In this document: in pieces, positions 9,039 to 18,009 of the stretch
How the letters are laid out: each line of letters starts with the position of its first letter
Numbering within the stretch: position 1 is the first letter of the stretch
Assembly: GCF_008365315.1 (NCBI RefSeq)
Contig: NZ_CP043506.1
Location: 1,040,001-1,104,000 of the forward strand
Length of the DNA: 64,000 nt
Reading direction: 5' to 3'
From: Acetobacter vaccinii
GTDB taxonomy: Bacteria; Pseudomonadota; Alphaproteobacteria; Acetobacterales; Acetobacteraceae
Translations under genes and position numbers: made by a program
Notes under the pieces: generated by a model
Database searches by the model: none
What the model was told of the DNA's origin: nothing
Seen by the model: the letters and a program-made list of their open reading frames with translations, nothing else

Positions 9039-9821
9039 ATGGCACAGCCCACCCCGACACCGGCCTTTCCTCTTTCGGGCAAGGCCGTGCGTCCGCAGTC
9101 TGACAGCGATATCCGGCGCTGCCTGCTGTGCGAACGCCGCGCTGGCAGTGTGTGCGCTGGCATGGATGAAGCAAGCCTGGCCGTGCTGGCGCGATCGTCA
9201 CGCAAGATACAGCTCCCCCCCGGCACCACGATTGTGGAGGAGGGAGACCACGCCGGGGCGTTCTTCAACATTACTGCTGGCACGGTCAAACTGTTCAAAT
9301 CCCTGCCCGATGGCCGCAGGCAGATTACTGGCTTTGCCGATGCCGGGCAGTTTCTGGGCCTTGGCAATACCGATGTGTATCCTTTTGGCGCAGAAACCGT
9401 AAACGCGGTGCAGCTCTGCCGCTTCCAGCGCCAGCAGTTGGAAGCACTGCTGATCGACCTGCCCCGTTTTGAGCGGAACCTGCTGGCCTCTGTCACCGAA
9501 CGCCTGACGGAAGCGCAGGAGCAGATGCTGCTGCTCGGCCGCAAGACCGCGCGCGAGAAGGTGGCCTCCTTCCTGCTCGGCCGCCTGGCCATAGGTTGTC
9601 AGGCTGACCTGAGCGCCCTGCCAGAGGCCGAACCTCTGGCCTCGGTCCCCATGACGCGGGTTGATATTGCCGATTATCTGGGCCTGACCATCGAAACCGT
9701 CAGCCGCACCATCAGCGCCCTGCGCCGTGAAAAGATTATTGCCAGCACGGAAAGCCACAGCATTCGCATTCTGGCCCCTGCAACCCTGCGCCACATCGCC
9801 ACCGGCCAGCCGCAGGCATAA
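9039..9821 (+). CDS. fnr: FNR-type oxygen-sensing Crp/Fnr family regulator
   Basis: A 260-residue Crp/Fnr activator probably carrying an oxygen-labile 4Fe-4S cluster. The N-terminus has CLLCERRAGSVC (C28, C31, C39) and a fourth candidate ligand C127 in VQLCRF, matching the four-cysteine pattern of FNR/FnrN proteins. A cyclic-nucleotide-binding-like beta-roll follows (about residues 45-150). The C-terminal winged helix has DIADYLGLTIETVSRTISAL, and its recognition-helix E-xx-SR pattern is the one that reads TTGA half-sites. The start at 9039 gives the family N-terminus. Such half-sites occur at its own promoter and at ompW-hemN, so autoregulation and local control are likely. Confidence 0.93.
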   Translation: MAQPTPTPAFPLSGKAVRPQSDSDIRRCLLCERRAGSVCAGMDEASLAVLARSSRKIQLPPGTTIVEEGDHAGAFFNITAGTVKLFKSLPDGRRQITGFADAGQFLGLGNTDVYPFGAETVNAVQLCRFQRQQLEALLIDLPRFERNLLASVTERLTEAQEQMLLLGRKTAREKVASFLLGRLAIGCQADLSALPEAEPLASVPMTRVDIADYLGLTIETVSRTISALRREKIIASTESHSIRILAPATLRHIATGQPQA

Positions 9822-9850
9822 AAAAAACCGCCCTCCGTGGTGGAGGGCGG
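9821..9850 (-). terminator. Rho-independent terminator for degP
   Basis: On the minus strand the stem CCGCCCTCC/GGAGGGCGG is followed by a run of seven or more T, ending the degP transcript. The same hairpin may also help stop the convergent fnr transcript. Confidence 0.75.
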
Positions 9851-9894
9851 CCTGACCAGTCCTGTCAGTAACGTAAGGCTAGGCTGTACCGGCG

Positions 9895-11475
9895 TCAGTT
9901 CCCGTCGTCATCCCCATCGCCGCTGCCATCAGGAGTTGCCCCGCCAGCCGGAGCATCGGGGGAAATGGCAATAAACAGCGACTGCCCATCGCGCAGGATA
10001 CGCAGCAGCACGGGCCGCTTGGCTGACAGAGCGGCCTTAACCGCCGTGACCGTAGCGCGGGGGTTATCCACCGTCTGGTTGCCCACGGCCTGAATAACAT
10101 CCCCAGACCGGATACCGGCCTGGTCTGCCGGGCCACCGCTTTCAACCCCCTGCACAACAACGCCATGCACATCAGCCCCAAGACCAAGCTGCTGGCGCAC
10201 ATCGGGTGTCAGAGCCGCCAGGGCCACGCCCAGACGTTCCCCCGCATTGGCAGCACCGGCTGCCCCTCCGGCATCCCCCGCTGCGGAGGCTGTGGCGAGG
10301 TTGCCAATATGAACAGTCGCCGTCTGGGGCTTGTCCGCCCGGATATAACCCAGCGTGGCATCCTTGCCCGGTGCGATAGCCGCCACGCGCACCGCAAGAT
10401 CATGCGGGCTGGCAATTTTCTGACCATTGAAGTCGGTAATGACGTCACCAGTCTTCAACCCGGCCTTTTCTGCCGGGCTGCCTGCGGTCACGCTGGCCAC
10501 CAGCGCGCCCGACGGCGGTGCCCCGGCATCCTTTGCCGCAGGCAGGCCCAGCGCCCGCGCCATGACCGGGGAGATAACCTGAGCGTTCACACCGAGATAC
10601 CCACGGACCACATGCCCCGTACGACGCAGTTGATCGACCACCGAACGCACGGTGTCAGACGGAATGGCAAAGCCGATCCCGATCGACCCGCCGCCAGACG
10701 GAGACAGAATGGCGGTATTCACACCCACCACCTTGCCGTCCTGCGTAAACAGCGGCCCACCGGAATTGCCACGGTTGATGGGGGCATCAACCTGGATGAA
10801 GTTGTCGTAAGGGCCTTCGTTAATGTCACGCCCACGGGCCGACACAATCCCCGCCGTAACAGTGCCACCCAGCCCGTAGGGGTTGCCAACCGCAATCACC
10901 CATTCACCGGGCTGTACGTCATCGGATTCGCCCAGTTCGATAAAGGGCAGCTTCTGGGTTGTTGTCACCTTCAGCAGCGCCAGATCGGTCTTGCTGTCGC
11001 GGCCTACAACCTTGGCAGGCAGGGTTGTGCCATCATCCAGTGTCACCGTGACCTTGGTCGCACCTTTGACCACATGGTTGTTGGTCACCACATACCCATC
11101 GGGTGAGATCAGAAAGCCCGACCCCCGTGCCTCAACCGGCTGGCGGGAGGTCTGGGGCATCATCTGGAACGGAAACGGGAAGGGGAAGGGTGACCCACCA
11201 CCGCCCATGCCACCGCCTTCGGCCTCGACCGCCTCGGGGCGGATCATGGCGGTAATGGACACCACCGCCGGTTTGACCCGGTGCACCAGATCAACAAAAT
11301 CGGGAATACGGTGCGGGGGCTCAGCGGGCTTGATCATGCCTGCCGTATCCGCCTGGGCCTGCCCTGCGGGCCAGACCGAAGCGCCAAGGCTGAACGCACA
11401 CCCTGCCAGCAGGGCCAGTGTCCGGATACGGCCTACGCCACGATTTCTGACATTCGTCTCAGATTTTGCAGACAT
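9895..11475 (-). CDS. degP: Periplasmic serine protease of the Do/HtrA (DegP/MucD) family
   Basis: A 526-residue periplasmic protease-chaperone that degrades misfolded envelope proteins. The ATG at 11475 gives a signal peptide (LALLAGCAFSLGASVWPAG) ending near AQA. The trypsin-like triad is H134 in TNNHVV, D164 in DSKTDLALLK and S238 in RGNSGGPLF. Two PDZ domains follow, one near GYLGVNAQV and one near LGLGADVHGVVV. A Gly/Pro/Phe-rich loop sits before the protease core. It is transcribed alone on the minus strand, convergent with fnr. Confidence 0.95.
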   Translation of the reverse strand: MSAKSETNVRNRGVGRIRTLALLAGCAFSLGASVWPAGQAQADTAGMIKPAEPPHRIPDFVDLVHRVKPAVVSITAMIRPEAVEAEGGGMGGGGSPFPFPFPFQMMPQTSRQPVEARGSGFLISPDGYVVTNNHVVKGATKVTVTLDDGTTLPAKVVGRDSKTDLALLKVTTTQKLPFIELGESDDVQPGEWVIAVGNPYGLGGTVTAGIVSARGRDINEGPYDNFIQVDAPINRGNSGGPLFTQDGKVVGVNTAILSPSGGGSIGIGFAIPSDTVRSVVDQLRRTGHVVRGYLGVNAQVISPVMARALGLPAAKDAGAPPSGALVASVTAGSPAEKAGLKTGDVITDFNGQKIASPHDLAVRVAAIAPGKDATLGYIRADKPQTATVHIGNLATASAAGDAGGAAGAANAGERLGVALAALTPDVRQQLGLGADVHGVVVQGVESGGPADQAGIRSGDVIQAVGNQTVDNPRATVTAVKAALSAKRPVLLRILRDGQSLFIAISPDAPAGGATPDGSGDGDDDGN

Positions 11476-11868
11476 CACGATATCGACTGTTCCTTGCTTC
11501 TGTCCCGGCGGGACATCTCTTGCGGCAGACCGCCAGCAGGCCGCGCCCCTTAAGGGGCAGTGGCACAGCCTGCCATGCCTTACGCCCATTTTGTTAACAT
11601 GGTTGCGCGCCGCCCCAAAAAAAGCAGGGGAGAGTATTAAAATCCGCCTTATATTATACCCGCTTGTGCCGCGTGACAGAGGCGCATACAGGCCTACCCG
11701 ACCACAGCCCGTACGCCTTCTCTGCCGGGACACCGCACCCCAACCGGCAGGGTAGGAACACTGTTGTGGGTGGTCTGCACCCTTTCTGCTTCAGTCCCGG
11801 CCCGGGTACGAGCCGTTTTTTACCGGACAGAACCCGACACTGAGGGCAGGGGGCCACACCCCGGATTT
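11476..11868. other. 393-bp gene-free stretch upstream of degP
   Basis: No credible coding sequence is seen. It separates the end of tadA from the start of degP, both on the minus strand, and should contain the degP promoter. A minus-strand TATAAT lies near 11652-11657, but I see no good -35 element with it. No operator is recognised. Confidence 0.4.
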
Positions 11869-12342
11869 TCACCCTGCGCCGGTCTGGCGCAGGGTGCGGA
11901 AAAAATCCTTCAGCAGGGCTGCGGCCTCACGCTCGCACACACCGCCCACAACCTCAGTCCGGTGCAGGGCGCCGGGCCGATGGGGCAGGCGTGCGCCATG
12001 TTCCACCGCGCCCCCCTTGGAGTCGTACGCCCCAAAAACAAGCCGCCCGAGCCGAAAATGCGCCATGGCGGCCGCACACATGGGGCAGGGTTCCAGCGTG
12101 ACCACCAGGGTGCAGTCCGCCAGCCTGCGCCCGCCCCCAAGGCGCACAGCCTCGCGCATGGCCAGCATTTCGGCATGGGCGGAAGGGTCCTGCCATTCCT
12201 CCACCCTGTTGCCCGCGCTTGATATGACCTGCCCCCTGGAGTCCAGCACGACCGCGCCCACCGGCACTTCCCCCCTGGCTGCCGCAGCACGCGCCTGAGC
12301 CAGTGCCAGTGCCATTTCTCCCCGGTCTGTGCATGTTCTCAC
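11869..12342 (-). CDS. tadA: tRNA-specific adenosine deaminase
   Basis: TadA deaminates adenosine 34 to inosine in tRNA-Arg(ACG) so it can decode CGN codons. The 157-residue protein has both zinc-deaminase motifs: AHAEML (H56, catalytic E58) and EPCPMCAAAM (C86, C89). The N-terminal GEVPVGAVVLD is typical of the family. The length is normal. An 11-bp hairpin overlaps its stop codon. The gene is divergent from the small secreted ORF at 12554. Confidence 0.95.
   Translation of the reverse strand: MRTCTDRGEMALALAQARAAAARGEVPVGAVVLDSRGQVISSAGNRVEEWQDPSAHAEMLAMREAVRLGGGRRLADCTLVVTLEPCPMCAAAMAHFRLGRLVFGAYDSKGGAVEHGARLPHRPGALHRTEVVGGVCEREAAALLKDFFRTLRQTGAG
11870..11896 (-). terminator. Hairpin overlapping the tadA stop codon
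   Basis: CACCCTGCGCC pairs perfectly with GGCGCAGGGTG over 11 bp around a 5-nt loop, with the tadA stop codon inside the distal arm. There is no T-run after it, so it may be a transcript-end stabiliser rather than a classical terminator. Confidence 0.4.
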
Positions 12343-12401
12343 GCCTGTTGTCCCTTTTGCCCCTGCCTTACCGGCCCACAGGCTGAGTTTTTTACGCCAC
12401 G

Positions 12402-12420
12402 ATATGCGTCTGGCGCATAT
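12402..12420. promoter_or_regulatory. Inverted repeat ATATGCG-N5-CGCATAT in the tadA/small-ORF intergenic region
   Basis: A 19-bp inverted repeat with perfect 7-bp arms sits in the divergent region between tadA and the 50-residue ORF. It could be an operator or part of a leader hairpin. No regulator is assigned. Confidence 0.3.
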
Positions 12421-12553
12421 TTACATTGCATTTTCATTGGTTCTTTTGCCATCATGCCTAAATGATGCCACGATGTGTTCCACTCAGCGGCATCACGCTG
12501 ACACGCAACGGTGACACCAGAATGTCACCCCTTGTTCCGGGAGGATTGAAACC

Positions 12554-12706
12554 ATGCACAGCCTGTCTTTCATCCTGGTCGCGGCCGCCCTCGGCCTGGG
12601 CCTTGCCACCCTTGAACAGATCCCCGATCAGATGTCAGCCACAAACCCCGGCGCTACGGCTGCGCGGACAATGCCCATCAGCATGCCCTCACTCCTGCCC
12701 CACTAG
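12554..12706 (+). CDS. Small hypothetical protein with signal-like N-terminus (50 aa)
   Basis: A 50-codon ORF preceded by a strong ribosome site (GGGAGGATTGAAACC then ATG). Residues 3-19 are hydrophobic (SLSFILVAAALGLGLA), like a signal peptide or single membrane segment. The remaining roughly 30 residues are polar and Pro/Met-rich. I do not recognise the family. The good initiation region and lack of overlap with neighbours make it a plausible expressed microprotein. It lies between tadA (divergent) and the amidotransferase-like hydrolase. Confidence 0.5.
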   Translation: MHSLSFILVAAALGLGLATLEQIPDQMSATNPGATAARTMPISMPSLLPH

Positions 12707-12821
12707 GTGGCAGACAGCCCGCTGCGGCTGAATGGGCATAGGCAAGGCCATACCTGTTGTGGCACCTGAACGCGGGAGTTTCCACTCCAGAGCATTTTCG
12801 CGTTCGGGAACAGGCAGGGTC

Positions 12822-13553
12822 ATGGTGGCACAGCGTCCGGTTATCGGCATTACTCTTGACCTGGAAGACGGCGGGGCAGGGCAGTATTCGCGCTATTCAT
12901 GGTGCGCCATGCGTGAAAACTACATGTCCGCCGTTGCCACCGCTGGCGGGTTGCCCGTGGCGCTACCGCCGTTTGCCCAGCTTGGCCACGACTACGCCAG
13001 CCATATTGACGGCCTGCTCATAACCGGCGGCGCGTTTGACATCGACCCCGCCCTGTATGGTGACAGCGACCGCCACCCCTCCATAACCCTGCGCCCACGC
13101 CGCACCCGGGCTGAAAGCGCCTTTCTGGCCGCAGCGCTTGCGCGCGACCTGCCTGTGCTGGGGATCTGCGGTGGCATGCAGCTTATGGCGGTGGCTCTGG
13201 GCGGCACGCTGATCCAGCACATCCCTGACACGCTGCCCAACGCCCTGCCGCATGAACAACCCAACCCGCGGGACGAGGCCAGCCACACAGTCGCCCTGAC
13301 CCCAGGCACCCGGCTGGCCCAGGTAGCACAGGGGCGCCTGCAGGCGGCTGTCAATTCGGCCCACCATCAGGCGGTGCGCACACCGGGCCGGGGCGTGGTC
13401 AACGCCGTGGCGGATGATGGTGTGATAGAAGGAATCGAAGATCCGGCGCACCGTTTCTTCCTTGGGGTGCAATGGCACCCGGAATTTGGCATAGACCCGG
13501 TAGACAAGGCTCTGTTCAGAGCCTTTGCCCAGGCAGCAGGAGAACGAGGGTGA
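12822..13553 (+). CDS. Class I glutamine amidotransferase-like gamma-glutamyl hydrolase (PuuD-like)
   Basis: A 243-residue member of the peptidase C26 family, which hydrolyses gamma-glutamyl amides such as gamma-glutamyl-GABA. The nucleophile elbow is LGICGGMQLMAVALGG (C116). The other triad residues are in VQWHPEF (H219, E221). It begins VAQRPVIGITLD and has DGLLITGGAFDIDP, both typical of the PuuD group. I chose the ATG at 12822, with AGGGT just upstream. Its stop overlaps the next gene's GTG by four bases, so the two are translationally coupled. The true substrate is uncertain. Confidence 0.85.
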   Translation: MVAQRPVIGITLDLEDGGAGQYSRYSWCAMRENYMSAVATAGGLPVALPPFAQLGHDYASHIDGLLITGGAFDIDPALYGDSDRHPSITLRPRRTRAESAFLAAALARDLPVLGICGGMQLMAVALGGTLIQHIPDTLPNALPHEQPNPRDEASHTVALTPGTRLAQVAQGRLQAAVNSAHHQAVRTPGRGVVNAVADDGVIEGIEDPAHRFFLGVQWHPEFGIDPVDKALFRAFAQAAGERG

Positions 13554-14317
13554 GCGAGGACACGCGCGGAGAGCGCATTGCCAAATGGCTGGCCAGGTCA
13601 GGTGTGGCCAGCCGCCGCGATGCCGAGCGCATGATAGAGGAAGGGCGCGTGCGCCTGAACGGGCAGACAGTGACCCACCCGGCCACCTTTGTGGCGCAGG
13701 GGGACATTGTGCAGGCCGACGATACGGTGGTGGCTGGGGCCGAGCGCACCCGGCTGTGGCGGTACCACAAGCCCGACGGGCTGGTTACAACCCACCGCGA
13801 CCCCGAAGGCCGCCGCACCGTGTTTGCCGCCATGCCCGAAGACATGCCGCGTGTGATCAGCATCGGCCGACTGGACCTGAACAGCGAGGGCCTGCTGCTA
13901 CTGACCAACGACGGCGCTCTGGCCCGCCAGCTTGAGCTGCCCTCCAACGGCTGGCTGCGCCGCTACCGCGTGCGTGTGTTCGGTGTGGTGGACGAGGCCC
14001 AACTGGCTGCTCTGGCCGGGGGCAGCGTGTTTGACGGCGTGCGTTACGGCCCGATTACGGCCGCTCTGGATTCGCGCAAGGGCGACAACGCCTGGCTGAC
14101 CGTGTCCCTGCGTGAAGGCAAGAACCGCGAGATCCGTAAGGTCATGAGCGGCCTGAACCTGCATGTCAGCCGCCTGATCCGCACCAGCTACGGCCCCTTC
14201 CAGCTTGGGGTGCTGCCCCGTGGCGCGCTTGAGGAAGTGTCCCCCCGTGTGCTGCGCGACCAGTTGCCCAAGGCCGATAGCAAGGACACCGCCCCCCGCA
14301 CCCGTCGCAAGGACTAA
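13550..14317 (+). CDS. rRNA pseudouridine synthase, RsuA/RluB family
   Basis: A 255-residue pseudouridine synthase that isomerises a uridine in rRNA. The N-terminal S4 domain is GERIAKWLARSGVASRRDAERM. The catalytic motif is SIGRLDLNSEGLLLLTNDG, with the aspartate nucleophile in RLD. The later REGKNREIRKVM motif places it in the RsuA/RluB group. It starts with GTG, overlapping the previous stop (GTGA), with GGAG upstream. It ends 3 bp before rsmD, consistent with an RNA-modification transcript. RluB is more likely than RsuA, but the sequence alone does not settle this. Confidence 0.9.
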   Translation: MSEDTRGERIAKWLARSGVASRRDAERMIEEGRVRLNGQTVTHPATFVAQGDIVQADDTVVAGAERTRLWRYHKPDGLVTTHRDPEGRRTVFAAMPEDMPRVISIGRLDLNSEGLLLLTNDGALARQLELPSNGWLRRYRVRVFGVVDEAQLAALAGGSVFDGVRYGPITAALDSRKGDNAWLTVSLREGKNREIRKVMSGLNLHVSRLIRTSYGPFQLGVLPRGALEEVSPRVLRDQLPKADSKDTAPRTRRKD

Positions 14318-14320
14318 GGG

Positions 14321-14887
14321 GTGCGTATTATTGCAGGCAGCCGCCGGGGCCGTGTTCTGGCAGCTCCGGCAGGGCCAGCCACCCGCCCCACGGCGGACAG
14401 GGTGCGTCAGGCCCTGTTTGACATGCTGCTGCACGCCCCCTGGGGCGGGCACGCCCTGCTGGCCGATGCCCACGTGCTGGACGCCTTTGCCGGCACCGGC
14501 GCACTGGGGCTGGAGGCCCTGTCACGCGGGGCGGCCCATGCCACGTTTTTTGAAACCGACCGCATGGCTCTGGCCGCCCTGCGCGCCAACATCCGCACCT
14601 GCCGGTGGGAGCAGGAGTGCACCGTGCTGGCGCGTGATGTCACCCGCCCGCCCCAGGCCCCCCGGCCTGCCAGCCTGCTGTTTCTGGACCCGCCCTATCA
14701 CAAAAACCTTGTTCCACAGACCATGACAGCCCTGCAAGCCGCAGGCTGGGTGGCACCGGGGGCACTGGCTGTCGTGGAAACCGCCCGGGACGAGGCCCAT
14801 CCCTATGACCCCGCCGAAGGGGCACACCCCACCCTTCTGGCCGAGCGCCAGCATGGTGCGGCGCGACTGTCCATCTGGCAGCTTTAG
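14321..14887 (+). CDS. rsmD: 16S rRNA (guanine(966)-N(2))-methyltransferase
   Basis: A 188-residue methyltransferase that makes m2G966 in 16S rRNA from S-adenosylmethionine. It opens with RIIAGSRRGR and has RPTADRVRQALFDML. The SAM-binding motif is DAFAGTGALGLEALSRGA, and the catalytic motif is FLDPPYHKN. It uses a GTG start 3 bp after the pseudouridine synthase stop, so the two rRNA-modification genes are probably co-expressed. Confidence 0.95.
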   Translation: MRIIAGSRRGRVLAAPAGPATRPTADRVRQALFDMLLHAPWGGHALLADAHVLDAFAGTGALGLEALSRGAAHATFFETDRMALAALRANIRTCRWEQECTVLARDVTRPPQAPRPASLLFLDPPYHKNLVPQTMTALQAAGWVAPGALAVVETARDEAHPYDPAEGAHPTLLAERQHGAARLSIWQL

Positions 14888-14980
14888 GCGCACGGCCAAA
14901 AAGGCGCTTTGGTTCGGCCACCGTGCTGCGCTACACAGCACGGAACAGGAACTTACAGAGCACGGAAGGCACGGTCGCAC

Positions 14981-15559
14981 ATGGCTGGCAGCGTCAACAA
15001 AGTCATACTGGTGGGCAACCTGGGCAAAGACCCGGAAGTCCGCAACAGCCAGAACGGCGGTAAAATCGTCTCTTTCTCCGTCGCCACCAGCGATACATGG
15101 AACGACCGCGCCTCGGGCGAGCGCCGCGAACGCACGGAATGGCACCGCGTTGTCATTTTTAACGAACGTCTGGCCGATGTGGCGGAGCGCTTTTTGCGCA
15201 AAGGCCGCAAGGTTTACCTGGAAGGCTCGCTCCAGACCCGCAAATGGACCGGCCAGGACGGGCAGGAGCGTTTTACGACCGAAGTTATCATCGACCGTTT
15301 CCGTGGTGAACTGACCCTGCTGGACAGCCGCAATGGCGGTGATGAAGGCGGCGGCGGTGGTGGCAGCGCCTATGGTGGCGGCTACGGTGGTGGCAATGGC
15401 GGCGGCGACAGCTACGGTGGCAGCAGCTATGGCGGTGGCAACGGCGGCTCTGCCGCACCGTCACGCCTGCCGTCCCCCCAGCGGGGTGGGTCCGCCCCCT
15501 CCGGCGGCGGGTGGGATGCCTCTGGCAACAGCGATCTGGACGACGAAATCCCGTTCTGA
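14981..15559 (+). CDS. ssb: Single-stranded DNA-binding protein
   Basis: SSB coats single-stranded DNA in replication and repair. The 192-residue protein has the OB fold at residues 1-110 (SVNKVILVGNLGKDPEV, FSVATSDTW, TEWHRVVIF, VYLEGSLQTRKW). A Gly/Ser/Tyr-rich linker of about 60 residues follows, then the acidic partner-binding tip DLDDEIPF. The ATG at 14981 gives the canonical N-terminus, with GGAAGG upstream. Confidence 0.97.
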   Translation: MAGSVNKVILVGNLGKDPEVRNSQNGGKIVSFSVATSDTWNDRASGERRERTEWHRVVIFNERLADVAERFLRKGRKVYLEGSLQTRKWTGQDGQERFTTEVIIDRFRGELTLLDSRNGGDEGGGGGGSAYGGGYGGGNGGGDSYGGSSYGGGNGGSAAPSRLPSPQRGGSAPSGGGWDASGNSDLDDEIPF

Positions 15560-15797
15560 TCTGCCATTTACCCCTTCATACTCTGAGCAACGCGCGTGGT
15601 GGCCTGTACCAGCAGAGCCACTGCGCACGATAGCCGCCCCTGCACAGCCCCCGGCGGCCCCGGCGGCGGCGTTGCCCCCCACACCAGCCTGACCACTCCG
15701 CCCAGTTCCTGCATGTGGCATGGCCCCGACTGCGGCACACCCCCACCCCATAGCCTACAGGCGGGCCACGGCGTAACACCCGGCCCAGACACACCCC

Positions 15798-17090
15798 ATG
15801 CCCCAGACCCCCGTGCGCGCCCACCCCTTCCGGCTTGCCACACTGCTGACAGCCACGGGCATAAGCTGCCTGGCGCTCATGCCCCTGCTGCTGTTTTACA
15901 CCCGCGCAGGCAGCGACATTGCCGCCACCCTGACGGGCCTGCTGTTTGTGCTGCACAGCGCCATCAAAAAAGACTGGGACTGGACACGCCAGAACTGGGT
16001 GCGGCTGGCAGCCCTGTTCTGCGGGCTGTGTCTTGTGTCCTCCCTCCTGTCCGGGGTGCGGCAGTCGTGGGAACAGGCGCTGTGCCTGCCCCGCCTGTTC
16101 CTGTTTATTGCGGCACTGCAAAGCTGGCTGCTGCCCACACCGCGCACCGCCACCATGCTGGAGCGGATTTATCTGATCATGACCGTCTGGCTGGTCAGCC
16201 AGAGCTGGATGCAGTTTGCGACCGGCCATAACCTGATGGGCTACCCCCGCTGGGCTGACGGCACGCTGACAGGCCCGTTTGAAAAACCCCGCGCGGCTTT
16301 TCCCTTTGTCATGATGTTTTTCCCCGGTGTCATGCCCTCCATCCTGCGCGCCCTGCGGGACAGCCGCCTACCCCGGCGTCTGCTGGGGTTTGCGGTGCTG
16401 CTGGGCTGTGTGGCCACCATGATCATCATCGGCCAGCGCGTGTGCACCCTGCTGCTGCTGGGCGGGCTGACCCTGACAGCCCTGCTGGTGCGCCGCTTCC
16501 GCCTGCCGTTCTGCCTGATTGCGCTGGCGACAGCGGTTATACTCGCCGCCCTGCCGGTGCTGTCGCCCCAGGCCTATGCCAAGCTGGTGCTGAAGTTCCT
16601 GAACCAGATGGGGCATTTTGCCCAAAGCGACTACGGCCTGCTGTTCCGCTCGGCCACGGCCATGGTGCTTGCCCACCCCTGGCTGGGGCTGGGCATGGAC
16701 GGGTTCCGCCACGCCTGCCACCAGAGCATGCACAGCCCTGCCGTGCCGTTTCTGGGTCTGCCATCGCTCAGCAATGATATTGGCGGGGGCTGCAACATCC
16801 ACCCGCATAACTACTACCTGCAGGTGGCCACATCCGCCGGGATACCGGGGCTGATGGTGTTCTGCCTGCTGATTGTAACCTGGCTGCGGACCGGGTTCCG
16901 CGCGCTTGATGTCAGCCAGCACCCCCGGCAGGCCATGCTGCTGGTCATCTGCTGTGCGGTGCTGTGGCCTGTGACCTCCACCAGTTCGGTCTTTTCCTTC
17001 CCCACCACGGGGTGGCTGTGCCTGTCACTGGGCTGGCTGCTGGCCAGCAGCCCCACCCGCAAGCCCGATACGGCGGCCGACATGTCATGA
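15798..17090 (+). CDS. O-antigen ligase/polymerase-like polytopic membrane protein
   Basis: A 430-residue inner-membrane protein with about ten to twelve hydrophobic segments. The O-antigen ligase/Wzy signature is seen late in the chain as IHPHNYYLQVATSAGIPGL (about residues 333-351), preceded by LAHPWLGLGMDGF. WaaL-type enzymes attach glycan to lipid A-core, while Wzy-type enzymes polymerise repeat units. The two cannot be told apart here. A glycosyltransferase gene lies about 900 bp downstream on the opposite strand. There is no adjacent wzx/wzz locus. Confidence 0.8.
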   Translation: MPQTPVRAHPFRLATLLTATGISCLALMPLLLFYTRAGSDIAATLTGLLFVLHSAIKKDWDWTRQNWVRLAALFCGLCLVSSLLSGVRQSWEQALCLPRLFLFIAALQSWLLPTPRTATMLERIYLIMTVWLVSQSWMQFATGHNLMGYPRWADGTLTGPFEKPRAAFPFVMMFFPGVMPSILRALRDSRLPRRLLGFAVLLGCVATMIIIGQRVCTLLLLGGLTLTALLVRRFRLPFCLIALATAVILAALPVLSPQAYAKLVLKFLNQMGHFAQSDYGLLFRSATAMVLAHPWLGLGMDGFRHACHQSMHSPAVPFLGLPSLSNDIGGGCNIHPHNYYLQVATSAGIPGLMVFCLLIVTWLRTGFRALDVSQHPRQAMLLVICCAVLWPVTSTSSVFSFPTTGWLCLSLGWLLASSPTRKPDTAADMS

Positions 17091-17399
17091 TCATGTCATA
17101 TCCTGCCAGCAGCCCGGTTGTGGGCCGCTGGCAGGTGTGTGCGACCGCGTTTGTAGCCGGGAAGAAAAACTGGTTTAAAAATACTTACTTAGTTAAAATT
17201 TTTTCAAAAAATACTTTCGATGCTGCTTTTTCAACCAGCACCTGCCCCGATATTCCACCACCAATACCTTGTTGCAGACAGTTTCTGACAGTCCAGCCCC
17301 CCAGCCATAAAATTCTTGGCGGACGAAGGTGTTGCGGTTATAAGCCGCCTGATTCTTTCAAGGCAGGTTACCCTGTCATTGCAAAGGCAGAAAAAAGAC
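17091..17399. other. 309-bp AT-rich stretch upstream of dksA
   Basis: No gene is supported. The part at 17170-17230 is markedly AT-rich for this genome and holds a perfect 7-bp inverted repeat, ATTTTTT-C-AAAAAAT (17198-17212). It may carry the dksA promoter and the end of the previous transcript. Confidence 0.4.
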
Positions 17400-17813
17400 A
17401 TGATTACTTTACCGCCTGATTATCGCCCGTCTGAAGATGAAGAATTCATGAATCCTCTTCAGACTGAATATTTCCGGCAAAAGCTGCTCAGGTGGCGGGC
17501 TGACCTTTTGAAAGAGGCAGGCGATACGCTGGCCAGTCTTTCCGAAGGGGGCATTCATGAAGCCGACATTACCGACCGCGCCAGTGTCGAAACCGACCGC
17601 GCGCTTGAACTGCGTACCCGTGACCGCGCCCGCAAGCTGATCGGCAAGATCAATCTGGCATTGCAGCGTGTTGAAAACGGGTCCTACGGCTATTGCGAGG
17701 AAACGGGTGAGCCAATCGGCCTGAAAAGGCTGGAAGCCCGCCCCATTGCCACCCTCTCGATCGAGGCGCAGGAGCAGCACGAACGCATGGAAAAAACACA
17801 CCGGGACGATTAA
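17400..17813 (+). CDS. dksA: RNA polymerase-binding transcription factor DksA (single-cysteine type)
   Basis: DksA enters the RNA polymerase secondary channel and, with ppGpp, tunes rRNA and amino-acid promoters. The 137-residue protein has the coiled-coil, with the two tip aspartates conserved (D56 and D59 in DITDRA). It also has the LELRTRDRARKL segment and a C-terminal globular region. The zinc-finger region keeps only C99: the other three canonical cysteines are T102, S120 and A123. That pattern is known in Alphaproteobacteria and still supports function. The start at 17400 is the best family fit. Confidence 0.93.
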   Translation: MITLPPDYRPSEDEEFMNPLQTEYFRQKLLRWRADLLKEAGDTLASLSEGGIHEADITDRASVETDRALELRTRDRARKLIGKINLALQRVENGSYGYCEETGEPIGLKRLEARPIATLSIEAQEQHERMEKTHRDD

Positions 17814-17884
17814 TTTTCATTTTTTCGTCCTATCAGGCTTGCGGGACACGTTCCAAGCCGCTAGAACGCCCCGCAAGTCAAGCT

Positions 17885-17959
<75 letters not shown>

Positions 17960-18009
17960 GCTTTTCTTTCCCCTTTCCAAAACACCACGCCCCCGCGAGG
18001 GCAGGCTGG

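Noticed and set aside
14888..14980. Possible SOS (LexA) box before ssb
   Set aside because: GAAC elements are present but not at the GTTC-N7-GTTC or GAAC-N7-GAAC spacing.
17160..17230. Possible degenerate third copy of the antiporter-flanking repeat
   Set aside because: Only the inner TTTTTT-C-AAAAAA core is similar; the diagnostic 25-bp arm is absent.
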